Shown here: one piece after another, positions 15,492 to 22,427 of the stretch
Layout of the letters: the number at the start of each line of letters is the position of its first letter
How positions within the stretch are numbered: the stretch's first letter is position 1
From: Geobacter sp.
Lineage (GTDB): Bacteria > Desulfobacterota > Desulfuromonadia > Geobacterales > Geobacteraceae
DNA: 22,427 nucleotides
Reading direction: 5' to 3'
NCBI GenBank assembly: GCA_003857395.1
Contig: RPRC01000129.1
Span: 1 to 22,427 of the forward strand
Notes under the pieces: model-generated
What the model was told of the DNA's origin: nothing
The model's database searches: none
What the model saw: only the letters and a program-made list of their open reading frames with translations
Program-made: the position numbers and the translations under genes

Positions 15492-16793
15492 ATGATCAGT
15501 TGCAGTAAAAAAACCTTGGCAAACGGCCTGCTTATCATTGCCGTCCAGCTGCCCCATCTCCACAGCGCAGAAATTGCCATCTATCTGAAAGTAGGCGGTC
15601 GTAACGACCCGTCGGGGAAAGAAGGGCTTTCTCACTTTCTCGAGCATATGCTGTTCCGCGGCACGGCTGATTACGCATCAACCCTGGAACTGGAAACGGC
15701 CTTCGAGGTCTTGGGCGGAAGCGTCAACGCGGCAACCGATGCCGATTCAACCTGTTTCTACACTCGCATTCATCCGCGACATGCGGTTGAAGGGCTTGGA
15801 ATATTCGCCTCGATGCTTTTACGCCCAACCCTTGGCGGAATCGAGATCGAAAAGCGGATTATTACCGAAGAAGCTTTGGAGGATACCAACGAAAACGGTG
15901 AAGACGTCAATACCGACAATCTTGCCAGCAAACTTCTCTGGCCAGACGATCCCCTGGGAATGCCCACCGTCGGAACGCTCAGAAGCATCGCGGAATTTAC
16001 CGATCAAGACCTGAAGGATCACCTTCGCCGCTACTACGTTCCCTCAAATACCGTGGTAACCGTTACCGGCGATATCGATCCGGAGGAGCTGTTCTCCGCC
16101 AGCGAACGCTATTTCAATTCATGGGAAGGATCTCCACCTCCGATCATCAGCCCTGCCCCGAGCAAACAGCACGCGCCTCAGTCATTATTCGTGAAGGACA
16201 TGGACAGCCAGACTGCCCTGCAGTTTGCCTTCCGAAGTTTCAGCCGTCCGGACCGTCGCATCACCGCCTCACGCTTAATCAGGAGAATCCTTTGCGCAGG
16301 AGGCAGTTCGCGGCTGCTCATGTCCCTCCGGGAAGGTCTCGGCATAGCCTATTCAGTCAGTGCCGGTATTTCGGCCTACGATGAAACCGGCTGTTTCTCC
16401 ATTGACCTGGCCACTGCACCGGAAAACCTGCCCCTTGCGGTAGCGGAAGTCCTGAAAGAAACACGACGGCTTGCCGTCGATCTTCTGGACGCCGAAGAAC
16501 TGGAACGGGTCAAGCGAAGCTATTTCTTTGACCTGGAATACAGCCGGGATTCGACCTACGAAATGGGTGTGCGCTACGGATGGGGCGAACTCATGGGGGT
16601 CTTTACCACCCTGGAGCAGGACCAGGAGGAAAGCGCCTCCGTCACTGCAGAGGACATCCGGAACACGGCGAACGACCTCTTTGCCCCGCAAAATCTGAAC
16701 CTGGTGGCTGTTGGCCCCGCGGCAGCAGCAACGAAGCGGGAAATAAAAAAACTGTTACAAAGATATGAGCAGGAGTTTCTCTCCCGGAGATGA
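15492..16793 (+). CDS. M16-family zinc metallopeptidase (insulinase-type)
   Basis: This 433-residue M16 peptidase has the inverted zinc motif HFLEH (H48, E51, H52) and a downstream acidic ligand in IITEEALED (E127 probable). The segment GGSVNAATDADSTCFY is also typical of the active half. The C-terminal inactive-domain signature is seen at SLREGLGIAYSVSAGISAYDETG (about 277-299). It is closer to the processing-peptidase/PqqL-type group than to insulysin. There is no signal peptide, so it is probably cytoplasmic. Its substrate is unknown; in many bacteria such proteins sit near pnp/rpsO/dut, which are not seen here. GGAGG 5 nt before the ATG supports the start. It is divergent from the Nudix gene. 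Confidence 0.93.
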   Translation: MISCSKKTLANGLLIIAVQLPHLHSAEIAIYLKVGGRNDPSGKEGLSHFLEHMLFRGTADYASTLELETAFEVLGGSVNAATDADSTCFYTRIHPRHAVEGLGIFASMLLRPTLGGIEIEKRIITEEALEDTNENGEDVNTDNLASKLLWPDDPLGMPTVGTLRSIAEFTDQDLKDHLRRYYVPSNTVVTVTGDIDPEELFSASERYFNSWEGSPPPIISPAPSKQHAPQSLFVKDMDSQTALQFAFRSFSRPDRRITASRLIRRILCAGGSSRLLMSLREGLGIAYSVSAGISAYDETGCFSIDLATAPENLPLAVAEVLKETRRLAVDLLDAEELERVKRSYFFDLEYSRDSTYEMGVRYGWGELMGVFTTLEQDQEESASVTAEDIRNTANDLFAPQNLNLVAVGPAAAATKREIKKLLQRYEQEFLSRR

Positions 16794-16902
16794 CACTTCC
16801 TGACGGGCAATAATAGCAAGTGCTGCATTTCTGTTCTGGCAAGCATCAGATTTCGCTGTACACTTGCCATTGTAACCCTGAGAATAACATGGAGGTAAGC
16901 GC

Positions 16903-17784
16903 ATGCGCATCTTCCTTGCCGGAGGAACCGGTTTTGTCGGCGGCCATGTTCGCTGCGCCCTGCTGGAAAACGGACACGAATTGCGGGTTCTCTCCCATAG
17001 AAGGCTTGCCTGTACGGAACCGGGAATCGAAGCGGTGGAAGGAGACGTAACGCGGCCGGAAACCCTTGCCGCAGCAATGCAGGAATGCGACGCGGTCATT
17101 AACCTGGTGGGAATCATCCGGGAGTTTCCCGCCCGCGGCGTCACCTTTGAGAAACTCCACGTGGAGGCAACGAATAACCTCCTGGCAGCCGCCCGTCACG
17201 CCGGAATCCGCAGGTTCATCCAGATGTCGGCCCTCGGCGCCCGCCCCGACGCGGTCAGCCGCTACCATCAAACGAAGTACCAGGCGGAAGAGGCGGTTCG
17301 GGCCTCAGGCCTTGACTGGACTATCTTCCGCCCTTCCGTTATCTTCGGTCCGAAGGACAACTTCATCAACAAACTCGCGGACCTGGTCAAAAAACTTCCC
17401 TTGGTGCCAGTGATCGGCGACGGCTGCTACCGCCTTCAGCCCATTGACGGCAACGACGTGGCCCGCTGCTTCGCCATGGCCCTGGAGATGCCGGAAACGG
17501 TTGGTCAAAGCTATGGGCTCTGCGGGCGAGACCGCATCACCTATCGGGAACTCCTCACTATTGTCGCCAGGACACTCGGCAAGAGGTCCGTGCGGACCTT
17601 GCAGGTTCCCGTCTCTTTCATGACGCTTGTAACCCCGCTCCTGCAGCGCTTTTCTTTTTTTCCGATCACCATGGACCAGATTACGATGCTTCTGGAAGAA
17701 AGTATCTGTGATGGAGCCTGGAAGGAAACCTTCCGCTTCGATCCGGTCAGCATTGAAGAAGCTATCCACGTGTACCTGCAATAA
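16903..17784 (+). CDS. NAD(P)-binding atypical short-chain dehydrogenase, NDUFA9-like
   Basis: This 293-residue protein has a Rossmann fold opening MRIFLAGGTGFVGGHV, a glycine-rich nucleotide-binding loop at 7-14. It continues with GDVTRPETLAAAM, AVINLVGIIRE and the RFIQMSALGA...YHQTKYQAEE segment with a Tyr-x3-Lys pair. This is the pattern of atypical SDRs related to the complex I NDUFA9 subunit and the YfcH/NmrA group. Members are often NADPH-binding chaperone-like or quinone/lipid-related proteins and many are uncharacterised, so no reaction is assigned. No signal peptide or membrane segment is evident. GGAGG 7 nt before the ATG supports the start. It lies 109 bp after the M16 peptidase on the same strand and is convergent with the MarC gene. 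Confidence 0.88.
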   Translation: MRIFLAGGTGFVGGHVRCALLENGHELRVLSHRRLACTEPGIEAVEGDVTRPETLAAAMQECDAVINLVGIIREFPARGVTFEKLHVEATNNLLAAARHAGIRRFIQMSALGARPDAVSRYHQTKYQAEEAVRASGLDWTIFRPSVIFGPKDNFINKLADLVKKLPLVPVIGDGCYRLQPIDGNDVARCFAMALEMPETVGQSYGLCGRDRITYRELLTIVARTLGKRSVRTLQVPVSFMTLVTPLLQRFSFFPITMDQITMLLEESICDGAWKETFRFDPVSIEEAIHVYLQ

Positions 17785-17828
17785 CGTGAACTAGTTCCTC
17801 CACAACGCCCTCGCCGACACCGTCACGG

Positions 17829-18455
17829 TCAGGCCAATCCCGGCAGCAGCTTGACGATCCCTTTTGCAAAAAATTCGACCGCAATGGAAGCCAGGAGAAG
17901 CCCCATAAGCCGACTGACAATCGAAAGACCGAGGGTTCCTATCAACTTCCCGATCCTGTTTGCCATGCGGAGAATAATCCAGATGACAAACGAGGCCAGG
18001 AAAACGCAGAGAATGATAAGCCACACGTGAAAGGGTCCGCCGGGAAGGTTCGCATAAATAATGACGGTTGAGATGGAACCGGGACCGGCAAGAAGTGGAA
18101 CCGAGAGGGGCACCACTGCGATGCTTGCCAGGTCAGGCGTGAGTTCCGCTGCTTCATTGGCCCCTTTTACGTCTTTGGCGAACATCATCGAAATTGCCAT
18201 GAGCAGCAGCAAAATGCTCCCTCCCACCTGAAAAGAGGCAATGCTTATTCCAAACAACTGCAGCATCTTGTCACCAATCAGGGCAGTCAGGGCGAGAACG
18301 CTCGCCACGGAGACACCAACAGTCCGGGCAATCTTTTTCTTTTCCTGCTCTGGTGATTTCCCGGTAAGAGCAAGAAAAACCGGCAGCACACCAAAAGGGT
18401 TGAGGATGGCAAGGATGGCGACGAAAATCTTCACATATTCGGATGGTTCAAGCAT
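17829..18455 (-). CDS. MarC-family integral membrane protein
   Basis: This 208-residue membrane protein has about six hydrophobic segments. The N-terminal FVAILAILNPFGVLPVFLAL and the segment VPLSVPLLAGPGSISTVII (about 115-135) are the hallmark repeats of the MarC/UPF0056 family, including the NP-G and AGPG motifs. The name comes from a multiple-antibiotic-resistance link that was not confirmed, so the function is unknown. A role in transport of small molecules is only suspected. GAGAG upstream of the ATG serves as a weak ribosome binding site. It is convergent with the SDR gene and lies downstream of the hybrid kinase on the same strand with 143 bp between them. Confidence 0.9.
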   Translation of the reverse strand: MLEPSEYVKIFVAILAILNPFGVLPVFLALTGKSPEQEKKKIARTVGVSVASVLALTALIGDKMLQLFGISIASFQVGGSILLLLMAISMMFAKDVKGANEAAELTPDLASIAVVPLSVPLLAGPGSISTVIIYANLPGGPFHVWLIILCVFLASFVIWIILRMANRIGKLIGTLGLSIVSRLMGLLLASIAVEFFAKGIVKLLPGLA

Positions 18456-18598
18456 AACTTATTCTCTCTTTCGAAGCGGGAACCGGACGGCCGATTCACC
18501 GCGAGGACCAAAGGCTGGGAGTGCCGTCAAGTATCTCCAGACATAGAGCTCCGGCCATGACATCAGCGGGATTGCCGAGCCTTGGAGCAGAAAAGCAA

Positions 18599-21463
18599 TC
18601 AGATCAATTTTTGGAGCGTCTCTTGTAACTCTCGTACCGTATAGGGTTTTGACACCATTCCGCTGAACCCGTATTCCCTGAAATGGGCAAGAATCGGATC
18701 ATTGTTGTAACCGCTCGAGACAAGCCCTTTAACCAGAGGGTCGATGCCGAGAAGTGCTTTCATGGTTTCCTTGCCCCCCATGCCACCCTGAATTGTCAGA
18801 TCCATGATCACTGCGTCAAAACGGTTCCCCGAATGCAGTGCCTCCCGGTATAATGCCAAGGCTGACTTCCCGTCTCCGCACACTTCGACCTCATACCCGA
18901 GGTGCGTGAGTACCTCCCGCGCTATTTCCCGTATGATCTCTTCGTCGTCCATAACCAGGATCCTGCCGGTGCCGCCAGGTGAAATCATTTCAGGGCTTAT
19001 ATTTTCCGCAGGCTCAATTTCTTTCTCTGATGCCGGAAGATAGAGTCGAAAGATTGTCCCGACTCCTTCGGTAGACTCCACGTCCAGATGCCCCTGATGG
19101 CTCTTTATAATGGAATAGACCGTGGCAAGGCCCAGTCCGCTTCCCCTTTCTTTGGTGGTGAAATAGGGATCAAAGATCTTGGGCATATTTTGCGGAGAAA
19201 TCCCCTCGCCCTGGTCCTGAATCGAAATGCGGATGTACCTGCCGGCCGGAAGAGGCAGAAGATCCGAATCATCGATAGTGACGTTCTCGGCAGTGACCGA
19301 AATTACACCGCCATCCGGCATGGCCTGATCTGCATTAATAATAAGGTTGTTGATTACCTGACCCATCTGCCCTTCATCCACGTCGGCAGCCCACAAATCA
19401 TTTTGCAGGGTAAATTCGCATTTGACATTCGATCCACGCAGCATGAACCCTGCTGACTCGGTAAGAATCTGCACGATAGAAGCTGTTTTCTTGACCGGAG
19501 CACCTCCCTTGGAGAAGGTGAGCAACTGCTGCGTCAGCCCTGTCGCAAGTTCACAGGCCTTTTCCGCATCAGCAAGGCGATCGAGTGCTTTTGTCTCTGG
19601 GTCGGCACACATCTTTGCCAGAGAAATATTTCCCAATATGGCGGTCAGGAGATTATTGAAATCGTGCGCAATACCTCCTGCCAGAACGCCCACTGACTCG
19701 AGCTTCTGGGCTTTCAGTATCTCTGCCTCCATCTTTTTTTTCTCGGTAATATCACGAATGTGTTCCACCACCATCATGACATTTCCACTTTCATCGACGA
19801 TAGGCACGGCACGGATTTCCACATATCCTATCCTGGAATTGTACATTTCCGTAAAAACCGCTTTTCCTGTTTTAAAAACCTCCAGTGCAGCACATGATTC
19901 GCAGGGTTTTTCCTGTCCCTGATTGTATGCCTCGTAACAATACGGGTTCAGGTGGAGGATCTCCGCGGGAACATATTCATAGCCTCCGAGCCAGTTCGAA
20001 TGGATGATCCTCAAGTCCCTGTCTATCACCACCAGATGGTCCGGATTTGCTTCAAAGATTTTGTTGAGAATGCTTTGCGATTTCCTGAGATCCTGTTCCA
20101 CCTGCAGCCGGACCTCTAGATCGTTGCCTAATTTCCCGTTAGCCTCCGTCAGCTGCCGGTTCAGATCCGACAACTGTTCATTAAGTCCTGACAGATCACG
20201 TGTCCTCTCATCAACCTTTTCTTCAAGTTCGGAGCGGGTCTTTCGCAGAGACGCTTCCACCCTCCTGCGTGCACGGATGTTGAAAAGGAGAATAAAAACA
20301 AGGAGCCCCAGCCCTGCGATACCAAACAACACTGCCCAGACGAGGCTCTTCCTGACCTTGTGAAATGTCTCAGGTTCATTGATGACCGTGCTGTCTTTCG
20401 GCAGCAGGCTTTTGTCAATGCCAAAACGTTCCAGCATCCGGTCATCGAACATATACCGGGCCGGATTTCCGTAAACTACCGGAATCGTCTCAACACCTTC
20501 CCCTTGCAGGATCCTCAGCCCCATCTTACCGGCAACAGTACCTTGATCATAGCCGCTGGTGAGCTTGCCGCCCACCATGCCAATACCCAGATTGAAGTCC
20601 CATGCGCCATAAATAGGTACCTGCGCATGATCAGCAATAGCAGCAATGCTTTCGCTGTTCTCATAGAATCTGATGGCCGGATCCCCGTAAAAAAAGGTAT
20701 AAAAAATAATAGTATCGGATGAAAGCTTCGAAACATCGGCAACAACATCATCCAGCTTCGTGCGGTTCTCGAAGGTAAAGTGAACTTTCGCCTGGTAGCG
20801 GGGCACCAGTTTATTCAATTCATCGCGAACCTTCCTGCCGGGCGTACCGTTGTCGTTGATCACGAAAATATGTTTCGTGCCCGGATGCAATCTGAGGGCA
20901 AAATCAATGCTATCCTTCAGCTCTGCCGTTTCGCTCACTCCGGTATAGAAAGGTTTCCCCTTCAGATCTTCTTCCTTGAAATAATTTGCACCACAGAAAA
21001 CAACAGGAACCTTGCCAAAAATTTCGTCCCGGTAATCGAGCAGAAACTCGAGGGCATCGTTGTCGGAGCAAATAATAAGGTCAATGCGATTCTTGTCATA
21101 CTTTAACAGCAGCAACCGCGAAAGCTCCTTGAAATAGGGCGACCCCTGTACCCATTTGGTATTCAGATACTCGATATAGATTCTGCTGTCAGCACGAACA
21201 GGGTCGAGTCCCGTGAGAATGCCCCGGGTGATATCGTCTGTCCACTTGAATCCCTGGTGGTAGGAGTTGAGGATAAGAATGTTCTTCTTCTCCCCCGCGC
21301 ATGAGGCCGTGGGAAAACAGAACATTCCCGTCAGAAGGATACCAACACAGAGAAGTCCGGGTAAGAAAGAACTAAGCTTTCTCCTAACCCGTAGAATCCA
21401 AGGGACTTTTGTTTCAAAAAATCTGACCGGATACAGCTCTTCAAAAACTATGTCGTCTTGCAT
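18599..21463 (-). CDS. Hybrid sensor histidine kinase with ABC-substrate-binding-like periplasmic sensor
   Basis: This 954-residue membrane protein has a short N-terminal cytoplasmic stretch and TM1 (about 33-50), then a periplasmic domain (about 58-370) of ABC-type substrate-binding fold (NILILNSYHQGFKWTDDITRG opening, typical of the ABC_sub_bind sensor family). TM2 is at 373-395. A coiled coil follows (400-465), then a PAS domain (about 470-575) with C509 and CESC at 521-524, HisKA with H600 (AGGIAHDFNNLLTAI), and an intact ATPase domain (N710, G1 DQGEGIS 750-756, GSGLGLA 774-780). The C-terminal receiver has D839/D840, phosphoacceptor D888 and K939. It should autophosphorylate and pass phosphate to its own receiver, then probably through a separate Hpt protein. 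The ligand is unknown. GGAGTTT precedes the ATG. It is divergent from the dehydrogenase gene and separated from it by about 800 bp. Confidence 0.92.
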   Translation of the reverse strand: MQDDIVFEELYPVRFFETKVPWILRVRRKLSSFLPGLLCVGILLTGMFCFPTASCAGEKKNILILNSYHQGFKWTDDITRGILTGLDPVRADSRIYIEYLNTKWVQGSPYFKELSRLLLLKYDKNRIDLIICSDNDALEFLLDYRDEIFGKVPVVFCGANYFKEEDLKGKPFYTGVSETAELKDSIDFALRLHPGTKHIFVINDNGTPGRKVRDELNKLVPRYQAKVHFTFENRTKLDDVVADVSKLSSDTIIFYTFFYGDPAIRFYENSESIAAIADHAQVPIYGAWDFNLGIGMVGGKLTSGYDQGTVAGKMGLRILQGEGVETIPVVYGNPARYMFDDRMLERFGIDKSLLPKDSTVINEPETFHKVRKSLVWAVLFGIAGLGLLVFILLFNIRARRRVEASLRKTRSELEEKVDERTRDLSGLNEQLSDLNRQLTEANGKLGNDLEVRLQVEQDLRKSQSILNKIFEANPDHLVVIDRDLRIIHSNWLGGYEYVPAEILHLNPYCYEAYNQGQEKPCESCAALEVFKTGKAVFTEMYNSRIGYVEIRAVPIVDESGNVMMVVEHIRDITEKKKMEAEILKAQKLESVGVLAGGIAHDFNNLLTAILGNISLAKMCADPETKALDRLADAEKACELATGLTQQLLTFSKGGAPVKKTASIVQILTESAGFMLRGSNVKCEFTLQNDLWAADVDEGQMGQVINNLIINADQAMPDGGVISVTAENVTIDDSDLLPLPAGRYIRISIQDQGEGISPQNMPKIFDPYFTTKERGSGLGLATVYSIIKSHQGHLDVESTEGVGTIFRLYLPASEKEIEPAENISPEMISPGGTGRILVMDDEEIIREIAREVLTHLGYEVEVCGDGKSALALYREALHSGNRFDAVIMDLTIQGGMGGKETMKALLGIDPLVKGLVSSGYNNDPILAHFREYGFSGMVSKPYTVRELQETLQKLI

Positions 21464-22041
21464 TATTAAACTCCATGGTTTTGCCAGCAGGGGACGAGAA
21501 TCCTGGACGGGTCATTCGTCACAGTATTTCTGGGGAATTCGGGTCTTGGCAAACTGAGACAGCTCAAGTAACAATAAAAATAGAATATCTGGGAAGTCTT
21601 CGTCTTAGCAGTTTAAAATAGCACAATTCCTTTTTATTGGTCCATAACAACGCGCATCTACGCAGTTTAATGCTCTATCGACTTTCCAGCCAATCTCTTG
21701 AACAAAAAATCTTGTACAATGCGACACTACTCTCACCGGGAGCTTTGGATGTCTCTGCCTGGAGCGGGACATGAACAACGCAGGAAATATGTTCCGGGTA
21801 TTTCACAAAACTAACATTGTTTTGCGTTGCTTTTTTGAAAAGGAGAATCCAAAGAAAACGACAGGGTGCTTTCCGCAAACTGGCAGACATAATTCCACCT
21901 ACCGTCATCGCAGAATATTTTCTGAAAAAATGCTCTGGTCCTTCGATACAATCATCATTTTCTGAAAAGTATCTCAGCAATTTTAAGCCTGACTAAAATT
22001 CAAAAATACAATCGGTTAGACTGTCTTGCGGAATAATGTAT
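21464..22041. other. Intergenic region with no gene I can support
   Basis: This AT-richer stretch lies between the hybrid kinase and the promoter of the dehydrogenase gene. Short ORFs exist on both strands, but none shows a family, and base composition looks non-coding. Weak structures include an inverted repeat CAACGCA (21776-21782)/TGCGTTG (21823-21829) and CAAAAC/GTTTTG (21806-21811/21819-21824) near a T-rich run. These could belong to a small RNA or a decayed gene. Confidence 0.35.
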
Positions 22042-22070
22042 TTGACAATATTCCAGCCCTTGTGTATTAT
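22042..22070 (+). promoter_or_regulatory. Strong sigma-70 promoter for the aldehyde dehydrogenase gene
   Basis: A perfect TTGACA (22042-22047), 17-bp spacer and TATTAT (22065-22070, 5/6) form a near-consensus promoter. Transcription would start near 22077, giving a leader of about 185 nt. A small hairpin ACCGG/CCGGT (22083-22099) lies just after the expected start. Confidence 0.65.
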
Positions 22071-22170
22071 TTTCGTGCGTTTACCGGGGTTTGTCCGGTT
22101 GCGTCTCTCGATTTGAAGAAACAAACTCAAACCCTGTCTTCAATTCACAGAAATATAGTTTTACTTACAT

Positions 22171-22186
22171 TGGCATCGCACTTGTC
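22171..22186 (+). promoter_or_regulatory. Possible sigma-54 promoter (-24/-12)
   Basis: TGGCAT (22171-22176), 5 bp, TTGTC (22182-22186) resembles the TGGCAC-N5-TTGCA/T consensus, with GG at -24 kept but GT instead of GC at -12. It is 76 bp from the ATG. The imperfect -12 makes this tentative. Confidence 0.35.
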
Positions 22187-22206
22187 TCAAAGGCTTTCCA
22201 TAGGTG

Positions 22207-22234
22207 CTGAATTGTGATGCGATGGGCAATTCGG
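22207..22234 (+). promoter_or_regulatory. Hairpin or operator just upstream of the dehydrogenase ribosome binding site
   Basis: CTGAATTG (22207-22214) and CAATTCGG (22227-22234) can pair, with one G-U, around a 12-nt loop, ending 16 nt before the GGAGG. A separate pair, CATCGCA (22174-22180) and TGCGATG (22218-22224), overlaps its loop, so two alternative folds are possible. It may be an operator or a leader structure affecting translation. Confidence 0.3.
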
Positions 22235-22261
22235 TAAACACTAAATTAATGGAGGTATGTC

Positions 22262-22427
22262 ATGGCAGATGTAGTTCAGCAGATTGATCAACTGGTAGCT
22301 AAGGCGCAGAAAGCTGCAGAAATCATGAGAGGTTTCACCCAGGAGCAGGTTGACAAGATTTGTGCGGCAATGGACGCTGCAAGTGTTGCCAATGAAGTAA
22401 AGCTCGCTGAAATGGCTGTTGAAGAAA
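22262..22427 (+). CDS. Acetylating aldehyde dehydrogenase / AdhE-type protein (partial, N-terminal start)
   Basis: Only the first 55 residues are in the window. The opening (MADVVQQIDQLVAKAQKA, then RGFTQEQVDKICAAM and KLAEMAVEE) matches the N-terminus of acetylating acetaldehyde dehydrogenases and of the bifunctional alcohol/aldehyde dehydrogenase AdhE, where a helix with the FTQEQVDKI pattern is followed by LAxMAVEE. These convert acyl-CoA to aldehyde with NADH. Whether the gene also encodes the iron alcohol dehydrogenase half cannot be seen. GGAGG lies 6 nt before the ATG. Upstream are a near-consensus sigma-70 promoter and a possible sigma-54 site. It is divergent from the hybrid sensor kinase, which might regulate it, though nothing in the sequence shows that. 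Confidence 0.8.
   Translation, partial: MADVVQQIDQLVAKAQKAAEIMRGFTQEQVDKICAAMDAASVANEVKLAEMAVEE

Noticed and set aside
16837..16869. TGGCAAG/CTTGCCA inverted repeat upstream of the SDR gene
   Set aside because: Only 7 bp with a 19-nt gap; could be an operator but is likely by chance.
21771..21965. 64-codon plus-strand ORF with GGAG 6 nt before its ATG
   Set aside because: The protein looks like random translation with no recognisable domain, and base composition is like the surrounding non-coding DNA.

Overview
The window looks like a chromosomal segment from a Geobacter-like deltaproteobacterium (Desulfuromonadales/Geobacteraceae). The basis is the mix of genes: several unlinked sensor kinases, a lone tatA, glycogen/alpha-glucan genes with a GH57 hydrolase, and the general protein style. 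This placement is inferred from the proteins only. The sequence is moderately GC-rich and reads as ordinary chromosome; I see no insertion sequence, prophage, CRISPR array, tRNA or rRNA.

Layout. (1) 1-3728, all on the minus strand: the start of a cobD-like gene cut by the window edge, a short interspersed palindromic repeat (461-518), uvrB broken by a one-base frameshift, and a soluble PAS histidine kinase. (2) 3729-4623: a 380-bp gap, then tatA (+) facing yhbY (-). (3) 4624-6871: a good sigma-70 promoter, a small Cys-containing leader ORF, a GAF-domain histidine-kinase-like protein with a degenerate ATP-binding domain, and a single-domain response regulator overlapping it by 4 bp. (4) 7008-14602: a carbohydrate block on the plus strand. 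It holds a sugar-nucleotidyltransferase/phosphomutase-like fusion, a GH57 glycoside hydrolase, a GalT-type uridylyltransferase, glycogen synthase glgA with its own promoter, and a 53-residue acidic protein. A bidirectional terminator closes the block. (5) 14691-18455: a NudL-like Nudix hydrolase (-), an M16 zinc peptidase (+), an NDUFA9-like atypical SDR (+) and a MarC-family membrane protein (-). (6) 18599-21463: a large hybrid sensor kinase (-) with an ABC-substrate-binding-like periplasmic sensor. (7) 21464-22427: an approximately 800-bp gap with promoter and hairpin signals, then the start of an acetylating aldehyde dehydrogenase/AdhE-type gene cut by the window end.

Functionally, the central block is probably a glycogen/alpha-glucan and sugar-nucleotide module. 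The nucleotidyltransferase and GalT handle sugar-1-phosphates and nucleotide sugars, GlgA extends glucan, and the GH57 enzyme remodels or degrades it. The phosphomutase half of the fusion has lost its recognisable catalytic loops and may be structural or regulatory. The most notable points are this degenerate fusion, the GAF kinase without glycine boxes and the leader ORF ahead of it, the uvrB frameshift, the 53-residue acidic protein behind glgA, and the doubly promoted leader of the terminal dehydrogenase gene. I did not find a convincing wholly new system.
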